Below, one piece after another: positions 7,519 to 16,040 of a stretch of DNA of 36,407 bases. Every line of letters begins with the position of its first letter. Position 1 is the first letter of the stretch. A model generated the notes under the pieces. The model did not search any database and was not told the DNA's origin. It saw nothing but the letters and a program-made list of their open reading frames with translations. Source of the stretch: Pseudomonadota bacterium (GTDB taxonomy: Bacteria; Pseudomonadota; Gammaproteobacteria; Burkholderiales; Burkholderiaceae_E); NCBI GenBank assembly GCA_963204785.1, contig CAUJHG010000030.1, positions 1 through 36,407 of the forward strand, written 5' to 3'. A program made the translations under genes and the position numbers.

Positions 7519-8117
7519 AGCCGGGCGCGGCTCCCGCCATCGAGAAGGGCCGGCTCGCCGGCCTGCAGGACGGCGCCTACAGCATTGCAATGACGCTGCT
7601 GGTGCTCGACCTGAAGCTGCCCGCACTGGGCGTGCAGTTCGGCGATGCCGCGCTCTGGTCGGCGCTGATCGCGCTCTGGCCGAAGCTGCTGACGTGGCTG
7701 CTTTCGTTCTGGGTGCTGGCGCTGTTCTGGGCTGCGGACGCGCGGACCTTGGCGGCAGTCGAGGTGATCGATGGTTTCCTGCTTCGGCTCGGGCTGCTGC
7801 GGCTTGCGCTGGTGAGCCTGGTTCCGTTCTCCACCACCCTGATCGGGGAGCACGGCGACCGGGTTCCGGCTGCTGCGGTGTACGCCGCCCATCTGCTCGC
7901 GCTGGCAGCCACCCAGGCCGTCCGCCACGGATATCTGCACAGGCGCCCCGCCGTCGCCTGCTGGCCCGATCCTTCGGTGGCGGCCGATGCTGCGCTCCAG
8001 GCCCGCGTCACGCTCGTGTGCGCGGCGGTGGCGTTCGGCTTCGCCTTCGTGGCGCCGGGCTACAACATGTTCGCGCTGCTGCCGGTGCTGTTGCTGCGCC
8101 TGTTCCGCAGGCGTTGA
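7515..8117 (+). CDS. TMEM175/DUF1211-family membrane protein
   Basis: A 200-residue polytopic protein with six hydrophobic segments. Its N-terminus, [20 protein letters not shown], matches the TMEM175 (DUF1211) signature of helix 1, which lines the pore and is normally R-x-x-x-F-S-D-G. Here the FSD becomes LQD, so the Arg and Asp are kept but the Phe and Ser are not. Bacterial TMEM175 proteins are tetrameric potassium channels with one repeat per subunit, and the length fits one repeat. The GTG start overlaps the stop of the YdhR-like gene. Channel activity is inferred from the family only, and the changed signature leaves it uncertain. Confidence 0.8.
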   Translation: MKPGAAPAIEKGRLAGLQDGAYSIAMTLLVLDLKLPALGVQFGDAALWSALIALWPKLLTWLLSFWVLALFWAADARTLAAVEVIDGFLLRLGLLRLALVSLVPFSTTLIGEHGDRVPAAAVYAAHLLALAATQAVRHGYLHRRPAVACWPDPSVAADAALQARVTLVCAAVAFGFAFVAPGYNMFALLPVLLLRLFRRR

Positions 8118-8162
8118 GCGCCGAGGGCAGGGGCTGCGACTGCCTTGCGAGGCCTCGCGGGC

Positions 8163-9839
8163 TCAGGCGATCGACCAGCGCCCCTCGACCGCACGCACCC
8201 TGCCGTCGTCGCGCAGCTTGTGCAGGTGGGCGGTGAGCGAGCGCAGCGCCCAGCCGTGCAGGTGCGCGGGGGTGTCGTCGTAGGCCCTGGGCACCAGCGC
8301 GGCTGCCTCGGCGGGGCCGAGCGTGCGCACCGCTTCCTCGACCTTCGCCTCACGCTTCAGGCGGTGCTCGATCAGCGCTGCGATGCGTTCGCGCGGGCTG
8401 TCCATGACGAAGCCGTGGCCCGGCGTGAGCCAATGGAGATCCATCTCCATCAGCTCGCGCAGCGAACGCAGGTAGGCGCCCATGTCGCCGTCGGGCGGGT
8501 TGATCACGACGGTCGAGCCCTGCATCAGATGATCGCCGGTGAACAGGGTCTTCTCCTGTTCGAGCAGGAAGCACAGGTGGTTCGAGGCGTGGCCCGGCGT
8601 GTGGATCGCGCGCAGCGTGGTCTCGGACCCGATCTCCAGTCGCTCGCCGCCCTGCAGTTCACGGTCCGGTGCGAATCCCTGGTCCTGGTTGGCGGGGTGG
8701 CGCGCAAGCTGGCCGAGCACCTGGGCGCCGGTCTTCGACTTCAGCCGTGCCGCGCCGGGTGAGTGGTCGATGTGCGTGTGGGTGGCCAGGATCCAGCGGA
8801 TCGGCCCTGGCGCACACGCCAGGAGCCGGTCGACATGGGTTTCGTCGTCCGGGCCCGGGTCGATCACCGCCCAGGCGCTGCCGTCGGTCGCGCCCACCAG
8901 ATAGCTGTTGGTGCCCGGGCCGGTCATGACGCTCGGGTTGGGCGCGGTCACGCGGATGATGCGCAGCGAAAGCCGTACCGCCCGGCCGGGAACGATCTCG
9001 TAGGAGCTGGTGCCGTGCCCCATCGGATCGAGCATCCCGATCTCGGCCCAGGGGGCGTCTGCTGGCCCCAGCGGCTGCATGCCGTGGCGACCGGTGCCCA
9101 CGCGCGGCACCTTCAGCGCCACGCGGCGCGGTGCGTGCAGATGATCGAACAGCTCGGCCACCGAGCCGAAGCGCGACATCGTCTCGAGCGTGGTGCGCGT
9201 GGGCGTGAGCATCTTCATCGCGTCGCCCCGGGCGAGCGCCTCGCCGGGGCGCAGCCAGAGGTGCTCGACGATCTCGACCCCGTCGTGTGCGCTGATCTGC
9301 GCCGGGGGCGCCTGCACGAAGAAGAAGCGGGCGTCCCAGCGCTTGGGCCGCACCCCCGGTGTGACCCAGCGGGTGTGATAGGCGAGCCGGTCGGCTGCGA
9401 GCCGTAGGCCGAAGGTCCGGCACAGCTCGCCCAGCGTGCGCTCGCCGCGGTGCACCGGCATGCGCCAGGCCTGCAGCGCGGCGCCCAGCTCGCCCGCCGT
9501 GGAGACCATCTCGCCGCGGGCGTCGTAGGCCAGCAGCAGGCCGGCTTCCTCGAAGCACTCGCGGATCGCGGCGACGTGGTAGTCCAGCCCGCGGGACTGC
9601 ACTCCGAGCTGGCCGCTGGCAGCGGAATCGTCGATGCCTGCGCACAGGCCGTGCCACTCGCTGTCACGGTCCTCGAGCAGGCCGCCGGGAAAGACCCAGG
9701 CGCCGCTGGCGCGGTCGCCGCGCTCGGCACGGCGCAGCATCAGCGCCTCGGGGCCGCCAGGGGCGTCGCGCACCACGACCAGGGTGGCTGATGGCCGTGC
9801 CGGGGAGACCGGCGGGGCGTCGTATCCGGTGTTCTGCAT
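8163..9839 (-). CDS. Nudix hydrolase / metallo-beta-lactamase-fold fusion protein
   Basis: A 558-residue protein in three parts. Residues 15-235 are a Nudix domain of the long-insert type: GAWVFPGGLLEDRDS, then AAIRECFEEAGLL (residues 90-102), with an insert inside the Nudix box as in CoA/NUDT19-like members. Residues about 295-480 are a metallo-beta-lactamase fold with HTHIDH (354-359), a TPGHASNH histidine and FTGDH, the standard two-zinc site. The C-terminal 80 residues resemble the winged-helix tail of LACTB2-like hydrolases (AHLHGWALRSLTAHLHKL, then DDGRV). A two-activity hydrolase acting on an activated acyl or nucleotide substrate is a fair inference; the substrate is not visible. Fusions of this kind occur in betaproteobacteria. 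Confidence 0.9.
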   Translation of the reverse strand: MQNTGYDAPPVSPARPSATLVVVRDAPGGPEALMLRRAERGDRASGAWVFPGGLLEDRDSEWHGLCAGIDDSAASGQLGVQSRGLDYHVAAIRECFEEAGLLLAYDARGEMVSTAGELGAALQAWRMPVHRGERTLGELCRTFGLRLAADRLAYHTRWVTPGVRPKRWDARFFFVQAPPAQISAHDGVEIVEHLWLRPGEALARGDAMKMLTPTRTTLETMSRFGSVAELFDHLHAPRRVALKVPRVGTGRHGMQPLGPADAPWAEIGMLDPMGHGTSSYEIVPGRAVRLSLRIIRVTAPNPSVMTGPGTNSYLVGATDGSAWAVIDPGPDDETHVDRLLACAPGPIRWILATHTHIDHSPGAARLKSKTGAQVLGQLARHPANQDQGFAPDRELQGGERLEIGSETTLRAIHTPGHASNHLCFLLEQEKTLFTGDHLMQGSTVVINPPDGDMGAYLRSLRELMEMDLHWLTPGHGFVMDSPRERIAALIEHRLKREAKVEEAVRTLGPAEAAALVPRAYDDTPAHLHGWALRSLTAHLHKLRDDGRVRAVEGRWSIA

Positions 9840-10049
9840 GGCTCGTCGTCCTCGGATGATGTCGGGGACGATACCGGAAACGCGTGCCCCCGTATGTCGT
9901 TACTCATGGCGGCTGGAGGCAGGAATGCCGACCGATGTGCGTGGGTCGCTGCACCACACGCGCTGTGGCCGTGTGCTGACGGTCCATCACGTGTCGACAT
10001 CGCGCCGCGGGAGCGTTAGTGTCGCCCGTTCCCGGCTGAGGTCCTGTCG

Positions 10050-10556
10050 ATGCGCAACGTCTCCACCGCAAGCACCGTACCAGTCGAGGTATGGCTCTCG
10101 GGCCTGCTGACCGTGGCATTGTTCGCCGGGCTCACCTGGTACCTCGCCCCCTTGCACCCCGGAGCGCTGGCGCTGCAGCTGGCGTGGTCGCCGCGTGCCT
10201 TCGGGGAGATCATCCACCTCTGGTCCGAAGCGGATCTGGCGCGCTACCGGAACCATCTTCCGGTGGATTTCGTGCTGCTGGCCGCCTACGGAACCTTCGG
10301 CTACCTGGTCGGGGCGCGCACGACCCTGTTTCGCGGCGCGGGCGCCAGGTACCGGCGGGTCGCCACCTGGGTGCTGCCGATGGCCGCGCTCTCCGATGCC
10401 CTGGAGAACGCGCTCCACTGGTGGCTGACCGAAACGCCCCGCTTCGGGGTGCCGCTGGTCTACGCGCTGTCGGCCGGCTGTGCCTGGCTCAAGTGGCTGC
10501 TGGCGATCGGCTTCCTGCTGCTGGTCGCCAGCGTGCTGGTGCGCGAAGAGGGGTGA
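10050..10556 (+). CDS. Hypothetical four-helix membrane protein
   Basis: A 168-residue protein with hydrophobic helices at about 13-34, 68-88, 104-126 and 134-163. Between the first and second lies an amphipathic region with W and E residues. I do not recognise a family. The ATG at 10050 follows TGAGGT at a workable distance. The 210 bases upstream, between it and the divergent Nudix-MBL gene, contain no gene that I can support and must hold two promoters. It converges on the crotonase gene with 6 bases between stops. Confidence 0.7.
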   Translation: MRNVSTASTVPVEVWLSGLLTVALFAGLTWYLAPLHPGALALQLAWSPRAFGEIIHLWSEADLARYRNHLPVDFVLLAAYGTFGYLVGARTTLFRGAGARYRRVATWVLPMAALSDALENALHWWLTETPRFGVPLVYALSAGCAWLKWLLAIGFLLLVASVLVREEG

Positions 10557-10562
10557 ACGCGC

Positions 10563-11351
10563 TCAGCGCGCCTTGAAGCTGCCGGGCTCGCGCGCCGCGA
10601 CCGAGCGCTTGCCTTCCTCGTGATCCTCGGTGCGGGCCAGCCAGCTCTGCTCGGCGCCCTCGCGATCGGTCTGTGCCTCGACCCGGGCGGCCATCTCGCG
10701 GCGCAGGGTCAGCCGTGTGGACTGGACCGCCAGCGGCGCGTTGACCCCGATGGCGCGCGCGAACTTGAACGCCTCCTCGCGCAGCGACTCGGCCGGCACC
10801 AGCCGGTCGACCAGGCCCCAGCGCAGCGCGGTCTCGCCGTCGATGCGGTCGCCGGTCATGAACATCTCGGCGGCGCGCTGCTCGCCCATCAGGCGCGGCA
10901 GCGTGTAGGTGAGCCCGAAACCGGGATGGATGCCGAGCTTCACGAAGTTCGCGGCGAAGCGGGCCTCCGGCGACGCGAAGCGGAAGTCGGCGAACACCGC
11001 CAGGCCGAGGCCGCCGCCGATCGCCGGCCCTTGCACGACGGCGATCACCGGCTTCTTGTTCGCGAACAGGCGCACCGCCTCCTCGTAAAGCGGGTTGCGC
11101 CCGCGCGGCGTGGAGCTGTCCAGCACCGAGGCCTGGCCCTTGGCGAAGTTCGCCCCGGCACAGAAGGACTTGCCCTGCGCGCACAGCAGGACGACCCTCG
11201 CCTCGGGCGTCTCGTCGATGTCGGACAGCGCGTCGGCGATGTCGCGGATCAGCGCGTGGTCGAAGAAGTTGTGCGGCGGACGCTGGATCTCCAGCGTGAC
11301 CACGTGGTCCTGCATGCTGGCGGCGACGTCGCCGTAGCGGTCCTTGAACAT
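10563..11351 (-). CDS. Crotonase-fold protein without the catalytic glutamates
   Basis: A 262-residue enoyl-CoA hydratase/isomerase superfamily protein. The oxyanion-hole segments are present: GKSFCAGANFAKG (about 60-72) and GPAIGGGLGLAVFADFRFA (about 108-126), as is the later PGFGLTYTLPRLMGEQRAAE. In the classical hydratase two glutamates, 20 residues apart, activate water. Here the matching positions are G116 (GGGLG) and F136 (AANF), so both are missing. It should still bind an acyl-CoA and stabilise an enolate, but true hydratase activity is unlikely. An isomerase, decarboxylase or hydrolase role is possible. The start MFKDRYGD was chosen because upstream codons are arginine-rich non-coding sequence. 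Confidence 0.9.
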   Translation of the reverse strand: MFKDRYGDVAASMQDHVVTLEIQRPPHNFFDHALIRDIADALSDIDETPEARVVLLCAQGKSFCAGANFAKGQASVLDSSTPRGRNPLYEEAVRLFANKKPVIAVVQGPAIGGGLGLAVFADFRFASPEARFAANFVKLGIHPGFGLTYTLPRLMGEQRAAEMFMTGDRIDGETALRWGLVDRLVPAESLREEAFKFARAIGVNAPLAVQSTRLTLRREMAARVEAQTDREGAEQSWLARTEDHEEGKRSVAAREPGSFKAR

Positions 11352-11395
11352 CGGTCGATTCCTCGTGTTTGCCGGACGAGGGCGTGCACAGCGCT

Positions 11396-11758
11396 TCAGC
11401 CGCCCGTTCGGCACTGCTTCAGGTAGTAGGCAGCCGCGTCCTGGGCGTTCATCTCGGCCACGTAGGCAAAGCGCACCGCACCGGGCAACTGCCGCTCGAA
11501 GTATGCCGCGTGCTCGCGATCGACGATTCCGTCTTCGAAGGTTCGGGTGGAGAGGGCGCCGACGGCCTGGTCCAGGGGCATCCCCTGCTGCTTCAGGGCG
11601 ACCGTCTGCCCGACCCGTGCGGCAAGCGCCTGGCAGGGCGCCACCGGTCCGAAGCTGGCAGTGGCCAGCGAGGCCCCGCCGAGCACGAGGGCACCGAACA
11701 GTGCAAGCCCTCGTGCCGAGGGTCCGCGGGGGACGCGGCGTCCTGCGATGGAATGCAT
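11396..11758 (-). CDS. Small secreted hypothetical protein
   Basis: A 120-residue protein with a basic N-terminal region (RRVPRGPSARG), then a hydrophobic core (LALFGALVLGGASLATA) ending near residue 34, which reads as a Sec signal peptide. The mature domain is mostly helical and has two cysteines, one at about 42 (APCQAL) and one near the end (LKQC), which could pair. I recognise no family. The gene lies 44 bases upstream of the crotonase on the same strand and may share its transcript. Nothing points to a function. Confidence 0.65.
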   Translation of the reverse strand: MHSIAGRRVPRGPSARGLALFGALVLGGASLATASFGPVAPCQALAARVGQTVALKQQGMPLDQAVGALSTRTFEDGIVDREHAAYFERQLPGAVRFAYVAEMNAQDAAAYYLKQCRTGG

Positions 11759-11928
11759 CGGCGTTTCCCTCTCGTAGGGCAGGCGTTGCGAGGAGTTTCC
11801 AGAGCACGCGCCGCAGGGTCAAGACGTGGGCGCAGCATTGCGTGTCGCGTTACCAACACCCCGGCGGGCCGGAGTACAGTCGAACGCGTGCTGTCCGGCA
11901 GCAGGAGAGGTGCGGGAGGGATCGCGTG

Positions 11929-12381
11929 ATGCGTGGGATGCGGGGTGGCGAGGGTGCTCCAGGATCGGGTTCGCGGGCGGACCCGTGCGCCGGTGATCGG
12001 CAGGGGGATCAGCGCGTCAGTGCCAAGCGAAGAGAGCGCGATGCCCGGATCCGCTCGCTCGACGAGCAGATCGCCGAGCATCTCGAGATCGCGCGCCAGA
12101 CCGGGGAGCTGCGCAGCGCTCCCAGCTATGGCAAGCCCCTTGCCGACATGGAAGGCTGGGCCGAGACACCGATGGAGTTCCGCCTGCCGTTCAAGGTGCT
12201 GCGCAACGCGGGCATCGTTCCGCCGGAGATCGAACTCTTCCATCGCCGGGCCGCGCTGCGCCAGGAGCTGACGCGGTGCAGTTCGCAGGAGGCACGGCGG
12301 GAGGTGGAGGCGCGGCTTGCCGAACTGGAACAGATCATCTCGCTGCGGCTGGAATCGCTGCGCGTGACCGGATCGGTCTGA
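11929..12381 (+). CDS. DUF1992 (DnaJC28-like conserved domain) protein
   Basis: A 150-residue protein with a DUF1992 domain over residues 45-150. The segments EQIAEHLEIARQTGEL, then YGKPLADMEGW, then FRLPFKVLRNAGIVPPEIEL match the domain also found in eukaryotic DNAJC28, followed by a helical tail rich in E, R and L (RREVEARLAELEQII). No J domain is present, as is usual in bacteria. Function is unknown; a cytosolic co-chaperone-like role has been guessed for the family. The ATG at 11929 follows GGGAGGG; the GTG at 11926 is an alternative. The first 40 residues are low-complexity and may be poorly conserved. Confidence 0.85.
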   Translation: MRGMRGGEGAPGSGSRADPCAGDRQGDQRVSAKRRERDARIRSLDEQIAEHLEIARQTGELRSAPSYGKPLADMEGWAETPMEFRLPFKVLRNAGIVPPEIELFHRRAALRQELTRCSSQEARREVEARLAELEQIISLRLESLRVTGSV

Positions 12382-12562
12382 TCCGCTGCAAGCGGCCCAG
12401 CCTGGGCTGCGTGTCCGCAGTGCGGCGCCACGGTGTGCGACTGGGGTGCGCTGGCCTGGGGCAAGGCAGCGTCGGCGTGCCGGAACCGGGTCGGGTGTGC
12501 TTTCGCGCCCAACCGCAATCGGGGAAGATGAGCGCTCCTTTCATTCGACGGGGGCACTTCCC

Positions 12563-12919
12563 ATGGCACGCGTGCGTTGCATCACCGAGATGGGCATGGG
12601 TGTCGACGTCCATGGCCGCGACGCCACCAAGGCGGCGCGGCGCGCGGTTTCCGACGCGATCCGGCACAGCAGTCTCGGTTTCTTCAGGATGCTCGGCAAG
12701 ACGCCGCACGACATGTTCGTCGACGTCACGATCGGCGTGCCGGACCCGTCGGCGGTCGACACGAAGGCGGTGGCTGCGGAGTTGCCCTACGGCACGGTCA
12801 CGGTCACCGCAGTGCGGGGCGGGCTCGAGATCCCGTCGGACCACGGCGGCGACCCCATCCTGATCGCCAACGCTGCGGTGCTGGTGAGCCTGGACGACGG
12901 CAAGGGGGCAGGGGCATGA
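12563..12919 (+). CDS. Lin0512-family protein
   Basis: A 118-residue protein matching the Lin0512 family. Its features are the start TEMGMGVDVHGRDATKAARR, the helix AVSDAIRHSS, the strand FVDVTIGVPDPSAVDT, ELPYGTVTV and the C-terminal PILIANAAVLVSLDD. The function of the family is unknown; it is a small alpha/beta protein that probably forms a ring or trimer. The ATG at 12563 is preferred over upstream codons, which lack homologous-looking sequence. The TGA at 12917-12919 overlaps the ATG of the dehydratase gene at 12916, so the two are coupled, and Lin0512 may serve as an accessory protein for that enzyme (inference). The 181 bases upstream hold no gene. Confidence 0.85.
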   Translation: MARVRCITEMGMGVDVHGRDATKAARRAVSDAIRHSSLGFFRMLGKTPHDMFVDVTIGVPDPSAVDTKAVAAELPYGTVTVTAVRGGLEIPSDHGGDPILIANAAVLVSLDDGKGAGA

Positions 12920-14634
12920 CGCAGGACAGCCCGATCTTCTTCACGCGCTCGCGCGTCGAACTGCGCGCCGCCGGTTTCGATCCGCAGCGTGCCGGAAATG
13001 CGAACACGGTGGTCACGATCGCGGCGGCGTGGACCAACGCGCACCGCTGCAACAATCGCGTGCGCCAGCTCGCAGACCTGCTCGTCGACCTCGTCGGCCA
13101 GCGTGGCGGACAGGGCCTGGTGGTCGGCGCCCCGGCGGTGTCCGATGCGCTCACCCAGGGCACGCCGACGGCCGGCTACAGCCTGGTGTCGCGCGACACC
13201 GTGGCCGACTGCTTCGAGATCGGCCATCACGCGCACCACGGCGATTCCATGATCGTGATCTCCGGCTGCGACAAGACCGGCGCCGCTGCGCTGATGCCGC
13301 TGGCGCGCACCAACGCGTTCGGTCTGGTGCTCTACCCAGGGACCGCGTCGCCGGGGGCGGTGTCCTTCGAACCGTGGGCGAGCAAGGGAACGAACATCAC
13401 GATCATGGACTACGCCGAGGCGCGCGCCGCGCACGAGGCCGGGCGCATCACCACCGATGCCTACCTCGAGATCGAGCGCAACGTGATGCCCGGCAGCGGC
13501 ACCTGCGGTGCGATGTTCACCGCGAACACCATGAGCACGATCGCCGAGGCGATCGGGATGATGCTGCCGCGCGGGGCCTCGCACGCAGCCGACTACCGCG
13601 CGGGCAGCGACCTGCACGCCGACGTGCGCGCGCAGGCGTGCGCCTCGGTGGATGCGCTCTACCGGCTGATCGCGGCCGGAATCCGTCCGCGCGACATCAT
13701 GAGCGTGGCGGCCTTCGAGAATGCGATCGCCACCGCCTACGCGATGGGTGGCTCGACCAACATGTACCTGCACCTGCTCGCGATCGCCCGCGAGGCGCAG
13801 GTTCCGGTGACGATCGAGCGCATCCAGGCGGTCGGTGAGCGCATCCCGCTGATCTGCAACCTGCAGCCCCACGGCCCGTATGCGATGGCGGCGCTGCACG
13901 CGATCGGCGGCGTGCCGGTCGTGATGAAGGAGCTGCTGCGCCACGGGCTGCTGCACGGTGACGTGATCACCGTCACCGGCCGCACGCTCGCCGAGAACCT
14001 GGCCGAGGTGCCGACGCTCGAGGAGCTCGGTGCGCAGGACGTGGTCTTCCCGGTGACGGCGCCGATCGCGCCCGCCAACAATCACATCAGCGTCGTGCGG
14101 GGCAACATCGCGCCCGAGAGCTGCGTGCTGAAGCTCTCGGGCAAGACGCTCGAGAGCGGCCGGTTTCGCGGCCCTGCGCGGGTCTTCGACTCGGAGGAGG
14201 ACACCATGGCGGCGATCCGGGCCGGCGAGATCCGGCCGGGAGACGTGGTCGTGGTGCGCAACGTCGGTCCGGTGGGCGCGCCCGGGATGCCGGAGATGGT
14301 CATGCTGACCATCCAGCTGCAGGGCCGGGGCCTGGGCAGGGAGGTGGCGCTGATCACCGACGGGCGCTTCTCGGGGGTGTCGCACGGCATCCTGATCGGG
14401 CACATCTCGCCGGAGGCTGCGCGTGGCGGCCCGCTCGCCGCAGTGCGCGAGGGCGACATGATCGTGATCGATCCGGCAGCGCGGACGCTGGACGCGGAGC
14501 TCTCCGACGAGGAGATCGCGCGCCGGATGGCGGACTGGACTCCCCCGGCGAAGCTGGCGCAGTTGCGGCCGGGTTCGGTGCACCACAAGTACGTCCGGCT
14601 GGTCTCGTCGGCCCACTACGGCTGCGTGCTCTGA
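12916..14634 (+). CDS. IlvD/Edd-family dehydratase
   Basis: A 572-residue Fe-S dehydratase related to dihydroxy-acid dehydratase and phosphogluconate dehydratase. Three cluster cysteines are in place: C45 (HRCNN), C118 (SGCDKT, followed by the lysine K120 that is carbamylated in IlvD) and C197 (SGTCGAMFTANTM). The C-terminal half has the family motifs TDGRFSGVSHG, IGHISPEAARGGPLA and the ending SSAHYGCVL. It differs from housekeeping IlvD near the N-terminus, where the metal-binding region reads HHGDSM rather than the usual TDGIS/HDGM pattern. A sugar-acid or hydroxy-acid dehydratase outside branched-chain synthesis is more likely (inference). It is coupled to the Lin0512 gene by an ATGA overlap. 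Confidence 0.9.
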   Translation: MTQDSPIFFTRSRVELRAAGFDPQRAGNANTVVTIAAAWTNAHRCNNRVRQLADLLVDLVGQRGGQGLVVGAPAVSDALTQGTPTAGYSLVSRDTVADCFEIGHHAHHGDSMIVISGCDKTGAAALMPLARTNAFGLVLYPGTASPGAVSFEPWASKGTNITIMDYAEARAAHEAGRITTDAYLEIERNVMPGSGTCGAMFTANTMSTIAEAIGMMLPRGASHAADYRAGSDLHADVRAQACASVDALYRLIAAGIRPRDIMSVAAFENAIATAYAMGGSTNMYLHLLAIAREAQVPVTIERIQAVGERIPLICNLQPHGPYAMAALHAIGGVPVVMKELLRHGLLHGDVITVTGRTLAENLAEVPTLEELGAQDVVFPVTAPIAPANNHISVVRGNIAPESCVLKLSGKTLESGRFRGPARVFDSEEDTMAAIRAGEIRPGDVVVVRNVGPVGAPGMPEMVMLTIQLQGRGLGREVALITDGRFSGVSHGILIGHISPEAARGGPLAAVREGDMIVIDPAARTLDAELSDEEIARRMADWTPPAKLAQLRPGSVHHKYVRLVSSAHYGCVL

Positions 14635-14655
14635 CCGGGCACGGGTGCGCCGGGT

Positions 14656-15897
14656 TCAGCGCGCGTTGGCTGGCGCCTGCTGCGGCAGCAGCGACCCGCG
14701 CCAGCCGAAGGTGATCGCGCCGGCCAGCACCAGCCCGGTGGTCTGCATCAGGCTCACGGTCGCCTGATAGCCGAGCACGGGAATCAGCGCCCCTGCCAGC
14801 AGCATCCCTAGGGGCAGCGGGTAGATCGCGAGCATGCGCACGCCCATGATGCGACCGCGCAGGCTCGGTTCGGTCGTGCGCAGCAGCAGGATCTGCAGCG
14901 CGATCATGCTCAGGCTCTGCGCGGCGCCCGCGCAGGCGAGCAGCGCCATCGCCACGCCCGGAGCGGGCGCGTGCGCGAAGGCGAGCAGGCTCAGGTACCA
15001 GAGCGCCGCAGCGCCCATCATCGAGCGGGCCGGGCGCAGGCGGGGCCCCAGGGTGGTCGTCAGCAGCGAGCCGAGCAGGGCGCCGCCGGCGTAGCTCGCC
15101 ACCAGCCAGCCGAGCCCCTGCTGGTCCAGGTGGAACACCTCGCGCGCGACGTAGGGGAGCAGTCCGATCGTGATCGGGTAGGCGGTCAGGTTGACCAGCG
15201 CAGCGAGGCTCATTCCCGCCAGCAGCTGAGGCGCCCGCCAGACGCAGACCAGCCCCTCGCGCAGATCGCTCCACGGCGAGGGCCGGCTCTGCGCGACCTG
15301 CGGGTCGGCGGCAGCCCTGCGCCCACCCTCGACCTTCAGCGTCAGCGCCATGCCGAGCAGGTGCAGGGCCGTGACCAGCAGGTAGGCCTGGGTCATTCCG
15401 AACCAGGCCATCAGTCCGGCGCCGGCGAGGGCGCCGCCGATCTTGGCCGAGTCCATCGTGGTGCGGGCGATTCCCATCGCAGCGGCGAGGTCCGCAGGGT
15501 CCACGGTGGCGCCGACCAGCGCGGTGCGCATGCCGATGTCGCTGGGGCGCACAAGCCCGCAGACCGCGGCCACCGCGAGCACCGCCCAGGGGTCGAGCCG
15601 CCCGGTCGACGCGAGCAGCAGCAGGGTGGCTGCGCAGCAGGCATAGGCCAGGCGCATCGCTGCCAGCAGGTTGCGCAGGCCGATGCGGTCGCCGATCGCG
15701 CCCAGCAGCGGCGACACCAGGGTGCCGACGTACTGCAGCGCGCCGAAGACCGTGAGCAGCAGGACCGAGCCGGAGGCGCTCAGCACGTACCAGCCGAGCA
15801 CCAGCGTCTCCATCTCGAGCGCCCATGCGGCGCACAGGTCGGCCGGCCACTGATAGCGGAAACTGCGGCTGCGAAAGGGCCGCAGCGCGGCGATCAC
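14656..15897 (-). CDS. MFS transporter (MFS_3/EntS-like)
   Basis: A 413-residue major facilitator with about twelve transmembrane helices. The N-terminus, ALRPFRSRSFRYQWPADL, and the early loop GAIGDRIGLRNLLAAMRLAY (a G-x-x-x-D-R-x-G motif after helix 2) fit the MFS_3 group of exporters such as EntS. A second-half loop of the same kind is less clear. The substrate is unknown. It converges with the IlvD/Edd gene (21 bases between stops), so association with that pathway is only by proximity. The 143 bases upstream (15898-16040) hold the end of the thioesterase transcript region and no gene. An MFS without regulators nearby gives no hint of induction. Confidence 0.88.
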   Translation of the reverse strand: MIAALRPFRSRSFRYQWPADLCAAWALEMETLVLGWYVLSASGSVLLLTVFGALQYVGTLVSPLLGAIGDRIGLRNLLAAMRLAYACCAATLLLLASTGRLDPWAVLAVAAVCGLVRPSDIGMRTALVGATVDPADLAAAMGIARTTMDSAKIGGALAGAGLMAWFGMTQAYLLVTALHLLGMALTLKVEGGRRAAADPQVAQSRPSPWSDLREGLVCVWRAPQLLAGMSLAALVNLTAYPITIGLLPYVAREVFHLDQQGLGWLVASYAGGALLGSLLTTTLGPRLRPARSMMGAAALWYLSLLAFAHAPAPGVAMALLACAGAAQSLSMIALQILLLRTTEPSLRGRIMGVRMLAIYPLPLGMLLAGALIPVLGYQATVSLMQTTGLVLAGAITFGWRGSLLPQQAPANAR

Positions 15898-16040
15898 GCG
15901 TGCGCTCCCGGGTCGGACTGCCGGGCTGCGCCCGGATGGGCCGACCGGGCGGGAGTGACCGGCATCGTGGGCGGCAGGCAGGGCAAGGGCGGCACCGGGA
16001 AGTTGTCGTCGACGCGCAGCCTCGGCGCCTGCGCAGTCGG

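Noticed and set aside
12787..14616. A 609-codon open frame on the minus strand opposite the IlvD-like gene
   Set aside because: It is the antisense shadow of a clear dehydratase gene; composition is Arg/Asp/His-rich and no motif is seen.
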